Of a DNA stretch of 64,000 bases, positions 21,477 to 31,037 are shown piece by piece; the first letter of the stretch is position 1, and every line of letters begins with the position of its first letter. Below the pieces are notes generated by a model. That model was not told the origin of the DNA. It saw nothing but the letters and a program-made list of their open reading frames with translations, and did not search any database. This stretch comes from Williamsia sp. 1135 (GTDB lineage Bacteria > Actinomycetota > Actinomycetes > Mycobacteriales > Mycobacteriaceae). Made by a program: the position numbers and the translations under genes. The stretch covers positions 29,180 through 93,179 of the forward strand of contig NZ_MJEI01000090.1 in assembly GCF_002095395.1 (NCBI RefSeq), read 5' to 3'.

Positions 21477-22728
21477 CGTCCGGGCGCCGCTCCTGACCGC
21501 CGGAACGGCCGCCGGGTTCGTCCTCGTGATCTGCGGATCGAATGCCCTGACCCCGCTGCTGCCGTACTACCAGGACGAGCACGGGCTCGGCGCGATCGAA
21601 TCCGCGGCCATCTTCAGCATGTACTTCGTGGCGCTGATGACGGTGCTGATGCTGTCGGCGCGGACATCGCTCGTTCGGCATGCCCGCCGCATCCTACCGG
21701 TGGCGCTGCTGACCGGGGTGGTCGCCGACCTGCTGCTGATCACGGGTGATCGGGTTCCTGCGCTGCTGTATCCCGGGCGCCTGCTCACCGGAACCAGCGT
21801 CGCGTTGGCGACGGGAGCGGCGGCCGCCGTGATGGTCGCCATCCGTGGGGAACGAGGTCGGGCGTTCATCGGCACCGGCTCCTTGCTCGGGGCCGGCGGC
21901 GGTCTGGCCCTCGCGATCGCGATCGTCGTCTTCCTGCCCCGGCCGGCAGTGACCGTCTATGCGCTGCACCTGGTCTGCCTGCTCGTCTGTCTGGGAGTGC
22001 TCGCCGTCGGTCTGCGCCAGTCGCCCTGGGTGCTCGCGACGACCCCGAACGGGCCACCGCCCGCTCCGACGACCCCGCCCAGTCGGCCGCCGGTGCGGCT
22101 GCGGATCGGTGCCCATCTGCTCGGTGGATCGGCCTGGGCCGTAGGCGCACTCGCGGTAGGGGTGCTTCCGGCGGCGCTGCTCGATCGCGGGGTGACCGAC
22201 TCGCTGCTCATCGCCTACACCCTTACGGGATCATGTTTGTTCGCCTCCACACTGGCTGGATTCCTGGGTTTCGGCACGCGGACCATGGTGTCGCCGGGTC
22301 CCGCGATCATCGTCCTCACCCTGGGTTGGTCGGTGGCGGTCTCCGGACTCCTGCTGGGCTGGGCGGCACCGGTGTTGATCGGGTGCATCATGTGCGGCTT
22401 CGGGCAGGCCGCGGGCTACCGGGTGGGCTTGGTCCACCTCACCCGAGGCCTGGAACCGGTTCGCCAGGGTCAGGTGGCCTCCGGCTACTCCGCTGCGGCG
22501 TACGCAGCCGCGGGTGTGTTCGTCCTGAGCGCCGGTGTTTCGGTGTCTCTGCTGGGCACGTTGAACGGGATGCTGACCATCAGCGTGATCTTCACGCTCT
22601 GCTGTGGTGCCTGCGCCCTGACCCTGCGAGGCACTCATCGAGAGGCCAACCCGGCGGACATGGTGGTGGCCACTTGTGAAATACCAGCTCAGCGGCCATT
22701 TCCGGTTGCCGTCAACCGGCTTAATTGA
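21466..22728 (+). CDS. MFS transporter within the monooxygenase cluster
   Basis: A 420-residue major facilitator protein with about twelve membrane helices and short loops; residues 190-212 form a Pro-rich central cytoplasmic loop (PNGPPPAPTTPPSRPP). Typical MFS layout is seen, but no family signature that fixes a substrate. GTG 21466 lies inside the end of the type B monooxygenase gene, with GGGAG about 8 bases upstream, so translation is coupled to it. Placed between two monooxygenase pairs, it may export a reaction product or import a second substrate. The ORF runs almost to the next gene with no sign of decay. Confidence 0.85.
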   Translation: MPSDVRAPLLTAGTAAGFVLVICGSNALTPLLPYYQDEHGLGAIESAAIFSMYFVALMTVLMLSARTSLVRHARRILPVALLTGVVADLLLITGDRVPALLYPGRLLTGTSVALATGAAAAVMVAIRGERGRAFIGTGSLLGAGGGLALAIAIVVFLPRPAVTVYALHLVCLLVCLGVLAVGLRQSPWVLATTPNGPPPAPTTPPSRPPVRLRIGAHLLGGSAWAVGALAVGVLPAALLDRGVTDSLLIAYTLTGSCLFASTLAGFLGFGTRTMVSPGPAIIVLTLGWSVAVSGLLLGWAAPVLIGCIMCGFGQAAGYRVGLVHLTRGLEPVRQGQVASGYSAAAYAAAGVFVLSAGVSVSLLGTLNGMLTISVIFTLCCGACALTLRGTHREANPADMVVATCEIPAQRPFPVAVNRLN

Positions 22729-22811
22729 CTAGCTACCCCGGCGAAGCGCCGCCGACATCGCGCCAGAGTTTGCTCAGTTCATACACACCGCATGTGAAAG
22801 GACATCTCGCC

Positions 22812-24116
22812 ATGGCAGCATCACCGTTTCGACTCGGCTGGTTCGGCAACCTCACCACACCCGAATGGCGAACCGGTTGGTCGACGGACGCGCTGAACTG
22901 GAGCGATGCCCGCTACTACATCGACATGGTTCGTGACATGGAGCGCGCCGGCTTCGACTTCATGATGCTCGAGGACTCGCTGATGGTGTCCGACATCTAC
23001 GCCGGTACCGCGGAACTCGAACTCAAGCATGCGATGTACGCACCCAAACTCGACCCGGTGCCGGTGGTGTCGATGCTGGCGTACGCCACCGAACAAATCG
23101 GGATCGTCGCGACGGCGTCGACAACGTTCTATCCGCCCTATCTGCTCGCGCGCACCTTCTCCACTCTCGACCACGTCACCAGGGGTCGAGTGGGCTGGAA
23201 CATCGTCACCTCCAGCGAGGACCGGGCCGCGCAGAACTTCGGTATGGACAAACTCCCGTTGCACGACAAGCGTTACGAGATCGCCGAAGAGTTCGTCGAG
23301 GTCGTCGATGCGCTGTGGAACTCCTGGGACGCCGACGCGATCGTGGCCGACCCGGTGAGTGGTTACTACGCCGACCACACGAAGGTGCGTCCCATCAACC
23401 ACAAGGGTGAGCACTTCTCGGTTCGCGGACCGCTCAACACCCCGCGCAGCCCGCAGGGCAGGCCGGTCATCTGCCAGGCCGGGGCGTCACCGCGGGGCCG
23501 CGATTTCGCGGCCAAGAACGCCGACCTGCTGCTGTGTATCCCGAACGGTCTCGAAGGGATGAAGGAGTATCGCGACGACATCCGGGCGCGCGCAGAGAAG
23601 TTCGGCCGCAATCCCGACGACATCAAGGTGTTCTTCGTCGTGTCGCCGATCATCGGACGCACGATGGACGAGGCGCTCGCCAAGCGTGACGAGTTCATGG
23701 CGAACAAGCAGAAGAACTACGAAGCCCAGATGGTTCACTTCGCCGCGATCATGGAAATCGACTTCTCCGTACTCGATCCCGACAAGCCGATTCCCGACGA
23801 CGTCACCACCAACGGACACCAGGGCACCTTCGAGGGGTGGAAGCAGGCCTTCGGTGGCCGGACGATCAAGGACGCCGCCAGCCAGATGCGCGTGGCGAGT
23901 ATGGAACTCGTCGGCACGCCCGATCACATCGCCGACGAGATGGACAAGGCGATGGAGTACGTCGGTGGTGACGGCTTCCTGTTCCTGGCCCAACCGACGA
24001 GCAGGCAGTACATCCGGGAGATCACCGAGGGACTGTGTCCGGCGCTGCGCCGTCGCGGCCTGATCCGCGAAAAGTTCGCTCACAAAACCTTCCGCGAAAA
24101 TCTGTCGTCGTTCTGA
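22812..24116 (+). CDS. NtaA/DmoA-type LLM flavin-dependent monooxygenase (type B, copy 2)
   Basis: A 434-residue paralogue of the gene at 20169, near-identical in motif layout: FRLGWFGNLTTPEWRTG, MLEDSLMVSDIYAGTAELEL, TRGRVGWNIVTSSEDRAAQ, and the tail RRGLIREKFAHKTFRENL. The high similarity points to duplication within this locus. ATG 22812 has AAAGGA about 9 bases upstream; the 29-residue extension upstream starts at the MFS stop and is not convincing. Differences cluster in the segment around residues 140-170 and 285-330, which in LLM enzymes border the substrate pocket, so the copies may differ in substrate. Confidence 0.92.
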   Translation: MAASPFRLGWFGNLTTPEWRTGWSTDALNWSDARYYIDMVRDMERAGFDFMMLEDSLMVSDIYAGTAELELKHAMYAPKLDPVPVVSMLAYATEQIGIVATASTTFYPPYLLARTFSTLDHVTRGRVGWNIVTSSEDRAAQNFGMDKLPLHDKRYEIAEEFVEVVDALWNSWDADAIVADPVSGYYADHTKVRPINHKGEHFSVRGPLNTPRSPQGRPVICQAGASPRGRDFAAKNADLLLCIPNGLEGMKEYRDDIRARAEKFGRNPDDIKVFFVVSPIIGRTMDEALAKRDEFMANKQKNYEAQMVHFAAIMEIDFSVLDPDKPIPDDVTTNGHQGTFEGWKQAFGGRTIKDAASQMRVASMELVGTPDHIADEMDKAMEYVGGDGFLFLAQPTSRQYIREITEGLCPALRRRGLIREKFAHKTFRENLSSF

Positions 24117-24144
24117 CACGCCGACAACATACGAGGAGATGACA

Positions 24145-25452
24145 ATGTTCAGACTTGGCTGGTTCTTGGGTAACGGCTTCGGTATGCAGCCGTGGTACGG
24201 CAACTGGGCTGGGCGGGCGATGACGGATTGGACCCAACCGGGTCTCTACGTGGATCTCACGACGTCACTCGAGCGCGCCGGTTTCGATCTTCTCTTCATC
24301 GAGGACACGTCGATGGTCGAGGACACGTTCGGGGAGTCGATGGAGACCACTCTCAAGTACGGGCTGATGGCGCCGAAAAATGATCCGATCCCGTTGGTGC
24401 CGTTGCTCACCGCAGCCACCGAACACATCGGCGTCGTGGCCACGATGTCGACGATCCAGTATCCGCCGTTCCTCGCGGCCCGCTCGATGGTGACCCTCGA
24501 CCACCTGACACAAGGCCGGGTGGGCATCAACGTGGTGACCTCGGTGACGCACCGGGTGGCGCAGAACTTCGGCTACGACAAGCACTTCGCGCATGCCGAG
24601 CGGTACGCGATGGCCGAGGAGTGGATGGAGGTCGTGAGTCTGTTGTGGGATTCCTGGGAGCCCGGCGCCCTGGTGCACGACCAGGAGACGCCGAAGTATG
24701 CCGATCACACCAAGGTCCACACCATCGACTTCGAAGGCAAGTACTTCAGTTGCCGTGGTCCGCTCAACACCATTCCGGGTCCGCAACGCCGGCCCGTGGT
24801 CGCTCAGGCCGGAAACTCCACGCCGGGCCGGGAATTGGCCGCGAAGCAGGCAGACACCATGCTGGCACTGGCCAAATCGCCCGCCGAGATGAAGGCCCTG
24901 CGCCAGGACATGGACACCCGGCTCATCAAACACGGCCGTAAACCCCAAGACTTGAAGATCCTGTTCATGGCGACCCCGTACCTCGGCGACACCGACAGCG
25001 AGGCGCAGGAACGATTCAACAGGTTCAATGCCGCGAAGAAGGACCCGGACAACATCGAAAAGCGGCTCTGGTACTTGTCCTACGTCAGCGGTGGTGTTGT
25101 CGATTACGCCAAGTACGACCTCGACAGCCCCGTGCCTCAAGAAGTCGGCAATGGTGAGACGACCACCGCGAAGGCCTGGCTCGAAGGCTCCAAGGAGCTC
25201 ACCCTGCGCGACCTCGCCGAAGGCCCGTCCAATTACGGCATGGAGTTCATCGGATCGGCCGACACCATGGCCGGCGAGATGGCCGAGGTCATGGAAGAGG
25301 CCGGCGGCGACGGATTCCTCATGTACCCGGACGTCACGAGGCGCTCGATCATGGAGGTGTGCGACGGTCTCGCTCCTGCGCTCCGCAAGCGTGGTGTCAT
25401 CCGTGATGGGTACGCTCACAAAACCTTCCGAGATAATCTGCTCGATTTCTGA
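24145..25452 (+). CDS. NtaA/DmoA-type LLM flavin-dependent monooxygenase (type A, copy 2)
   Basis: A 435-residue paralogue of the gene at 18820 (FRLGWFLGNGFGMQPW, FIEDTSMVEDTFGESME, TQGRVGINVVTSVTHRVAQ, PVVAQAGNSTPGRELAA, tail RKRGVIRDGYAHKTFRDNL). I start it at ATG 24145, which has AGGAG 6 bases upstream and matches the start of its paralogue; ATG 24139 directly abuts the ribosome site. It is the last enzyme before the ABC importer, 69 bases downstream. The order A-B-MFS-B-A suggests that one A and one B protein act as a pair, perhaps as a hetero-oligomer or in consecutive steps. Confidence 0.92.
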   Translation: MFRLGWFLGNGFGMQPWYGNWAGRAMTDWTQPGLYVDLTTSLERAGFDLLFIEDTSMVEDTFGESMETTLKYGLMAPKNDPIPLVPLLTAATEHIGVVATMSTIQYPPFLAARSMVTLDHLTQGRVGINVVTSVTHRVAQNFGYDKHFAHAERYAMAEEWMEVVSLLWDSWEPGALVHDQETPKYADHTKVHTIDFEGKYFSCRGPLNTIPGPQRRPVVAQAGNSTPGRELAAKQADTMLALAKSPAEMKALRQDMDTRLIKHGRKPQDLKILFMATPYLGDTDSEAQERFNRFNAAKKDPDNIEKRLWYLSYVSGGVVDYAKYDLDSPVPQEVGNGETTTAKAWLEGSKELTLRDLAEGPSNYGMEFIGSADTMAGEMAEVMEEAGGDGFLMYPDVTRRSIMEVCDGLAPALRKRGVIRDGYAHKTFRDNLLDF

Positions 25453-25521
25453 CCCTCCCCTCATCGGTCACCGTCGACCGACTGCGCCTCTCCCAATTCC
25501 CAGTTCGAGGAGCTGACGACC

Positions 25522-26403
25522 ATGTCAACAGCCGTGACCACCATGACTGAGTCCACGACCGACGTACCGACACCTGCGAGCCTGCTGAACGTCAGTGGAC
25601 TCACGATCACCTACCCGACCCCTACCGGATCGTTCACGGCGGTGGACAACTTCTCGCTGACCATGCAACCCGGCAAGCGAGTCGCGATAGTGGGCGAGTC
25701 GGGATCGGGAAAGACCAATGCCTGCATGGCAATCGCCGGTTTCCTGGCGGCCGAGGCGAATGTCACTGCCGACGCCCTGAGTTTCGAGGGTCGTGATCTG
25801 TTGGTCCGCAAGAAGCTGGCGATCCCGGAACGCATCGAAGGGGTCTCGGTGGTCTTCCAGGACGCCATGACCTCCTTGGATCCCGTCTGGACCATCGGTA
25901 GCCAACTCGTCGCGGTGATCCGCAACAACGAGAAGATCACCCGGAAGAAGGCGAAAGAGTCGGCGGCGGAATGGCTCCGAAAGGTCGGGCTGACCGATAC
26001 CGAGCGCGTCTTCGCGGCCCGGCCTTATGAACTGTCCGGCGGTATGCGGCAGCGCGTCATGATCGCGATCGCGCTGTGCGGGAAACCGCGACTGCTCATC
26101 GCCGACGAACCCACCAGTGCCCTCGACGCCACCCTGTCGAAAGAGCTGATGCATCTGCTGGTCGGGCTGACCGAGGAACTGGGGACCGCACTGCTGATGA
26201 TCAGCCACGACATCGCGTTGTGTCAGGCCTTCACCGACTGGACGGTCGTGATGCACCGCGGGGTCGCGGTCGAAGAGGGTCCGTCGGCGACGTTGGCCCA
26301 GCGGGCCGAGCATCCCTACACCCAGGGACTCATCTCGTGCATCCCCACGCTCGACAACGCGAGCTGGGACCGGTTGCCCACGATGCACAAGGAGTCGGCA
26401 TGA
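25522..26403 (+). CDS. ABC transporter ATPase, DppD/OppD type
   Basis: A 293-residue ATP-binding subunit of a cluster-5 (dipeptide/oligopeptide/nickel/opine) importer. The Walker A GESGSGKT, Q-loop VFQDAMTSLDP, signature ELSGGMRQR, Walker B LLIADEPTSALD and switch His (ISHDIALC) are all present. The C-terminal HPYTQGLISCIP is typical of the DppD/OppD group that forms an iron-sulfur cluster in some members, although the usual Cys-rich end is shortened here to a single visible cysteine. It starts at ATG 25522 with CGAGGAG upstream and overlaps the next ATPase gene by four bases. It powers uptake of the substrate bound by the lipoprotein at 29231. Confidence 0.92.
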   Translation: MSTAVTTMTESTTDVPTPASLLNVSGLTITYPTPTGSFTAVDNFSLTMQPGKRVAIVGESGSGKTNACMAIAGFLAAEANVTADALSFEGRDLLVRKKLAIPERIEGVSVVFQDAMTSLDPVWTIGSQLVAVIRNNEKITRKKAKESAAEWLRKVGLTDTERVFAARPYELSGGMRQRVMIAIALCGKPRLLIADEPTSALDATLSKELMHLLVGLTEELGTALLMISHDIALCQAFTDWTVVMHRGVAVEEGPSATLAQRAEHPYTQGLISCIPTLDNASWDRLPTMHKESA

Positions 26404-27221
26404 CCGCCTTGACGACCATCCAGTTCACCTCGGCCACCAAGCGCTTCGCGGGCCGCGGCAACAACATCCATACGGCGGTCGATGCGGTGGACCTGCTGAT
26501 CACCGCGGAGAGTCGCATCGGGATCGTCGGGGAGTCGGGCTCTGGAAAGTCGACGATGGTCCGGATGATGGTGGGCCTGGAGGGTCCCAGCGAGGGCAGC
26601 GTCGAGTTCCGTGGCCGTTCCATCTCCGCACTGGGACGCGGCGACATGCGTCAGTTCCGCCGAGAGGTCCAGCTCGTCGCCCAGGACACGTCCTCCTCGT
26701 TCGACCCGCGCCGCACCCTGCGCGATTCCATTCGTCGTCCGGTGCTCGAGCTGCTCGGGTTGAAGGGATCGGCGGCGGATGACGCCGTGGATGCCACCGT
26801 GCATTCGCTCGATCTCGATCCGTCTCTCACACAGCGGTTTCCACACCAGGTGTCCGGTGGCCAGCGCCAACGTTTTGCCATCGCCCGGGCGTTGGTGGTC
26901 AACCCCAAGATCATCATCTGCGACGAGGCGGTATCTGCGCTCGACGTGTCCGTGCAGGGATCGGTCTTGAACCTGCTCAAGCAACACTGCGAAAACAACG
27001 AGGCGGGACTGGTATTCGTGTCCCATGGTCTGCCGGCGACCGCGTTCATCTCGGAGGAACTGATTGTCATGTACCAGGGCAACATCGTCGAGCGGGGCCG
27101 CACCGAAGACGTGATCTTCTCCAGCACCCACGAATACACCCGCACCCTGATCGACGCCTATCGGACGACGTCGGACACGCCGCACAAGCCCGGGCCGCGA
27201 CTGACAAAGGTGACCGCATGA
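26400..27221 (+). CDS. ABC transporter ATPase, DppF/OppF type
   Basis: A 273-residue second ATP-binding subunit. Walker A is GESGSGKST, followed by the Q-loop LVAQDTSSSFDPRRTLRD, the signature QVSGGQRQRFAIARAL and Walker B IIICDEAVSALD. The residue after the catalytic Asp-Glu is Ala-Val rather than the usual Pro-Thr, and the switch position reads VSHGLP instead of the usual SHD; the histidine is kept. ATG 26400 overlaps the previous stop (ATGA), and the 3' end overlaps the permease start the same way. It probably forms a heterodimer with the preceding ATPase. Confidence 0.9.
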   Translation: MTALTTIQFTSATKRFAGRGNNIHTAVDAVDLLITAESRIGIVGESGSGKSTMVRMMVGLEGPSEGSVEFRGRSISALGRGDMRQFRREVQLVAQDTSSSFDPRRTLRDSIRRPVLELLGLKGSAADDAVDATVHSLDLDPSLTQRFPHQVSGGQRQRFAIARALVVNPKIIICDEAVSALDVSVQGSVLNLLKQHCENNEAGLVFVSHGLPATAFISEELIVMYQGNIVERGRTEDVIFSSTHEYTRTLIDAYRTTSDTPHKPGPRLTKVTA

Positions 27222-28264
27222 AAGCGATCTGGCGCCGACAGAGCTGGTGGATCAAGCGATTGGCGATGTTGCCGGTGCACCTGTTCATCTTTGCGATCGT
27301 GGTGTTCTTTCTCGTCCGGCTGGTCCCCGGCGATCCGGTCCGGGTCATCTCGGGCGGCCAGACGATGACACCCGAGCAATACGACGCCGCCCGGGAATCG
27401 TTGGGACTGACCGGCAGTGTGTTCACCCAGCTCACCACATTCCTCGGGAACGTCGGCACCGGAGACTTCGGGGAATCGATCATCAACGGCGCCGGCGTCA
27501 TGGACGAGATGAAACGCCGTCTACCCGAGACGGTGGAGCTGGCATTGCTCGCGATGATCGTGGCGTCCGTGCTCACTCTCGTGCTCGGATTCTTCGTGGT
27601 GCTACGTCCTCGCAATGTGGTGTCGCGGGTCATCGCCGGGTACGCGCGCGCCGCCGGTGCGATCCCCGACTTCTGCCTCGGGGTGCTCGGTATCTTCGTC
27701 TTCTACTCGGTACTGCACTGGGCGCCCGCCCCGATCGGCCGCTACGACACCATGCTCAACCCGCCGCCGCAGGTGACCGGATTCCCGCTCCTCGACGCCG
27801 CGTTGTCGAGTGACACCGTGTTGCTCACATCAATGGCCGGTCACCTCTGGCTGCCGGTGGCGGTACTCGTCATCGCCTACGCGCCGATGTTGCTCAAGCT
27901 GTTCATCCGATCTGTGGGTCAGGCGAAGGACGCGCAGGCAACGAAGTTCCGTATCGCGTCCGGAGCGTCGAATCGAATGGTGATGACGAGCATCGCCCGT
28001 CGTGGACTGCCGTCGACGATCGCGATGTTCGGAACCATCTTCGGTTTCATGCTCGGTGGTGCGGTGGTCGTCGAGCAGCTCTTCGCGCTGCCCGGTATGG
28101 GCGAGTATGCCGTCCAGGCCGTGACCCGGTCCGATTTTGTTGCACTGCAGGGCTTCCTGTTGATCGTCGCGGCAGTGTCGCTGCTCATATTCTTTTTTGT
28201 CGACGTGGTCAACATGATGCTCGACCCCCGACGCCGTCCCGGCGTCGTCACCGAAGGGAGCTGA
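27218..28264 (+). CDS. ABC transporter permease, DppB/OppB type
   Basis: A 348-residue inner-membrane permease. The N-terminal helix with FLVRLVPGDPVRVISGG is the DppB/OppB hallmark. The rest has five further helices and the EAA-like loop that contacts the ATPase (RIASGASNRMVMTSIARRGLP). TTG/ATG ambiguity is absent: ATG 27218 overlaps the ATPase stop. It pairs with the next permease to form the channel. Confidence 0.92.
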   Translation: MKAIWRRQSWWIKRLAMLPVHLFIFAIVVFFLVRLVPGDPVRVISGGQTMTPEQYDAARESLGLTGSVFTQLTTFLGNVGTGDFGESIINGAGVMDEMKRRLPETVELALLAMIVASVLTLVLGFFVVLRPRNVVSRVIAGYARAAGAIPDFCLGVLGIFVFYSVLHWAPAPIGRYDTMLNPPPQVTGFPLLDAALSSDTVLLTSMAGHLWLPVAVLVIAYAPMLLKLFIRSVGQAKDAQATKFRIASGASNRMVMTSIARRGLPSTIAMFGTIFGFMLGGAVVVEQLFALPGMGEYAVQAVTRSDFVALQGFLLIVAAVSLLIFFFVDVVNMMLDPRRRPGVVTEGS

Positions 28265-28269
28265 GCCCG

Positions 28270-29184
28270 ATGACCATCACCCCCGAATCAACCCACGCCG
28301 AGCCCACCGGCACGCCGATCCCGAACGAGCCGGCCGGAACGGACACCCCGGATCTGCAGCGCAGGCGATTTCACCTACCGCTGATCGGTTATCTCACGCT
28401 GCTGCCTGCGGTCGTGCTGGTGATCGTCGCCATCATCGGTCCGTGGATCATCCCGTACAGCGCGACGGAGGTGGTCGCAAAACCCGATCTGTCGCCCGGT
28501 ACCGATGGACACTGGTTCGGAACGGACTCGGCGGGCATGGACGTGTTCTCACGGACCGTCGCGGCGACCCAGAACAATCTGTTGATCGGCGTTCTCACCA
28601 CACTCGCCGCGACCGGTGTCGGAGTGCTGCTCGGACTGCTCGTCGGCATGAACGAATCGCGCTCCGGACCGATCGGGTGGCTCAGCCGCGGGGTCTCGCG
28701 GGCGATCGACCTCATCCAGGCCATACCGGCGATCATCATCGGACTGGTGCTGATCGCCTTCTTCGGTGCCACCATTCCGTCGCTCGTTTTTGCGCTGTCG
28801 GTGATCCTGATGCCCAATCAAGCTCGGCTGGTGCGAACGGAAGTACTCCGGGTCCGCGGCGAGGCGTACCTCGATGCGGCACGTATTTCAGGCGAGTCGG
28901 AGTTCGCGGTGATCCTTCGTCACGTGTTGCCCAATTCATCCTGGCCCGCGCTGGAAAACGCCTCGCTGGTGTTCGGGTCGGCGATCATCCTGTCCGCAGG
29001 CCTGGGATTCCTGGGCGTCGGCCTCAATCCACCCACACCGGAGTGGGGGTCCATGATCGCGGCCGGTGCACCGGCTGCCGCGGTCGGACGATGGTGGCCG
29101 GCTATGTTCCCGGCCATTGCTCTGGCGCTCACGGTGTTCGCCGTGACCGCCGTCGGTCAGCGCTTTTTCAACGACGAACGCTGA
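28270..29184 (+). CDS. ABC transporter permease, DppC/OppC type
   Basis: A 304-residue second permease with a hydrophilic head (1-40), six helices and the DppC/OppC features GTDSAGMDVFSRTVAATQNN and the EAA loop YLDAARISGESEFAVILRHV, ending GQRFFNDER. GGGAG precedes ATG 28270. It lies 5 bases after the DppB-type gene and 46 before the binding protein. Confidence 0.92.
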   Translation: MTITPESTHAEPTGTPIPNEPAGTDTPDLQRRRFHLPLIGYLTLLPAVVLVIVAIIGPWIIPYSATEVVAKPDLSPGTDGHWFGTDSAGMDVFSRTVAATQNNLLIGVLTTLAATGVGVLLGLLVGMNESRSGPIGWLSRGVSRAIDLIQAIPAIIIGLVLIAFFGATIPSLVFALSVILMPNQARLVRTEVLRVRGEAYLDAARISGESEFAVILRHVLPNSSWPALENASLVFGSAIILSAGLGFLGVGLNPPTPEWGSMIAAGAPAAAVGRWWPAMFPAIALALTVFAVTAVGQRFFNDER

Positions 29185-29230
29185 CGCAAGTCCCTCAATC
29201 CCCCTGTGATCCAAGGAGAAGTCTGTCACC

Positions 29231-30904
29231 ATGAACACCACACGTTCCGGACGGCCCCGGCCGACCCATCGCCCCAGAACACGGGTCACCGTGTTCGTGG
29301 CAGCGCTGTCCGCGCTGATCCTGATGATCGCGAGTTGCTCGTCGTCATCGAATAACTCCGGGGGCTCCGGAGGGGACGGCGAGACGCTCACCCTGGTCAC
29401 CCCGGACACCGGTATCACCTGGTCGCTCGACAACGGATTCGGTGGGTATGAGCAGGCCAACAACTTGCACGCGACGCTCGTGCGAAAGCCGTACAGCGAC
29501 AGCCCGCAGGGCAAGGGAGTTCAGCAGCAGGACGTGTACACCTACGACCCGTATCTTGCCGAGAGTTACACGACGAGTGAAGACGGACTGACATATACCT
29601 TCAAGCTGAAGGAGGCGAAAAGCGCCGCCGGCAACACTCTCAGCGCAGACGACGTCATCTGGTCCTTCGATCGAAAGTTTGCCTCCCCCAAATCCGTTGT
29701 GCCGGGCGTGATGGCGCCGTCGATCACCGATCCCGCCAGCCAGATCAAGAAGATCGATGACCGAACGGTGTCGTTCACGCTCCCGAACGCCGGCTTGGGC
29801 ACGACATTCCTGGCGCTCATGTCCGACCTGTGCGGGCAGATCTTCGACAGCACACTCCTCAAAGAGCATGTGACCCCGGAGGATCCGTACGCGGTCACCT
29901 GGACAGTGGACAACCCGAACTACGGATTCGGGCCGTATGAGGTCACCGACTATCAGCCGGGTACGTCTGTGGTGATGACCGCCCGCGACGACTTCGTCGG
30001 TACACCGCCGCCGATCAAGACGATCAACGTGCGGATCGTCGCTGATCCCGGTACCCGTGCGAACGCGGTGAAGAACGGTGACGCGCATCTGGCGGAGAAC
30101 ATCACCCCGGCAGATTCGTCGTCGCTCGAGTCCGATCCGAACGTGACGGTGCCGGTGGTAGAGAACCCCAACACATTCATCATGATGCCTCTCGTGACGA
30201 ACAAGGCGCCGTTCGACAATCCTGTTGTGCGCCAGGCAATGGCCTACGCAACTCCGTATGACCAGATCATCGACAATGTCTATCGCGGTCTGGCGAAGCG
30301 CGAAGGGCCCGGATTCCTGCTCACCGACGCGCCCAACTACGACGGCTCGGGATTCCCGCCGTACACCTACGATCCGGAGAAGGCGAAAGCGCTTCTGGCC
30401 TCGGCCGGGTTGGGTGGCGGTGTGTCGTTCACCATGGCGGTGAGCGCAGCCGAACCTGACATGATGGAGTCGGCGATCCAGATCCAAACCGCCGCCAAAG
30501 CAGCCGGTTTCACCATCGACCTCGATGAGATGCCGGCGTCGGAGTTCTCTGATCAGCGCAGCAACCACACGTCGCAGGCGTTCATCCTGCGGGACTACGC
30601 GATCACGTTGACCCCGCCGTACGAGTTGCTGGTGTACACGGCGCAGGATTCGAGCAACAACTTCGCCGACTGGGAATACCCGCCGTTCTACGACGCGCTC
30701 GCAGCCGGAAATGCGCTGCCCGATGCCCTTTCCCCGGAAGCGGGCAAAGCCTGGAACGCTGCCGAGAAGATCTACCTCGAGCAGTCGCCCATCGTGTTCA
30801 TCGGACAGGTCCAGCCGAATGCATTGGTGTCGAGCAAGGTCGGCGGATACGCCTGGCGTTCGGACAACTGGGTAGATTACGCAAATCTGAAGTTCGTCGA
30901 GTAA
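29231..30904 (+). CDS. Family-5 extracellular solute-binding lipoprotein (DppA/OppA type)
   Basis: A 557-residue substrate-binding protein. A signal peptide with Arg-rich start and hydrophobic core ends in the lipobox IASC, giving lipid-modified Cys 36, followed by a Ser/Asn/Gly linker. The mature part matches the large family-5 fold (dipeptides, oligopeptides, nickel, opines, glutathione), with DPYLAESYTTSEDGLTYTF and DDVIWSFDRKF as landmarks. It is expected to catch the substrate outside the membrane for the transporter encoded at 25522-29184. In clusters of this sort the gene order ATPase-ATPase-permease-permease-binding protein is reversed from the usual dppABCDF. The ligand cannot be predicted. 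Confidence 0.92.
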   Translation: MNTTRSGRPRPTHRPRTRVTVFVAALSALILMIASCSSSSNNSGGSGGDGETLTLVTPDTGITWSLDNGFGGYEQANNLHATLVRKPYSDSPQGKGVQQQDVYTYDPYLAESYTTSEDGLTYTFKLKEAKSAAGNTLSADDVIWSFDRKFASPKSVVPGVMAPSITDPASQIKKIDDRTVSFTLPNAGLGTTFLALMSDLCGQIFDSTLLKEHVTPEDPYAVTWTVDNPNYGFGPYEVTDYQPGTSVVMTARDDFVGTPPPIKTINVRIVADPGTRANAVKNGDAHLAENITPADSSSLESDPNVTVPVVENPNTFIMMPLVTNKAPFDNPVVRQAMAYATPYDQIIDNVYRGLAKREGPGFLLTDAPNYDGSGFPPYTYDPEKAKALLASAGLGGGVSFTMAVSAAEPDMMESAIQIQTAAKAAGFTIDLDEMPASEFSDQRSNHTSQAFILRDYAITLTPPYELLVYTAQDSSNNFADWEYPPFYDALAAGNALPDALSPEAGKAWNAAEKIYLEQSPIVFIGQVQPNALVSSKVGGYAWRSDNWVDYANLKFVE

Positions 30905-30921
30905 CCCGGACCGGTCACAGG

Positions 30922-30963
30922 CCGGGCCGCCGACGAGCATCAGCTCGTGGGCGGCCCGGTTTC
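30922..30963 (+). terminator. Hairpin terminator after the binding-protein gene
   Basis: CCGGGCCGCC (30922-30931) pairs perfectly with GGCGGCCCGG (30950-30959), with a nested ACGAGC/GCTCGT hairpin in the loop, followed by TTTCCTT. It ends the ABC operon before the convergent GntR gene and could serve both strands. Confidence 0.8.
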
Positions 30964-31037
30964 CTTGCACTGCAATGCCGGCGCGACGGCGCCGCCATGC
31001 GTTCCAGGGTTGCGGCTGACCTGAATCCGGATCTGTG

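Noticed and set aside
18820..25452. Calling the cluster a dibenzothiophene desulfurisation (dsz) operon
   Set aside because: No DszB desulfinase-like or DszC-like acyl-CoA-dehydrogenase-fold gene is present; only membership of the NtaA/DszA/DmoA branch can be supported.
24265..25464. A 399-codon minus-strand frame opposite the fourth monooxygenase
   Set aside because: It mirrors similar antisense frames opposite the paralogous monooxygenases, so it follows the coding strand's composition rather than being a gene.
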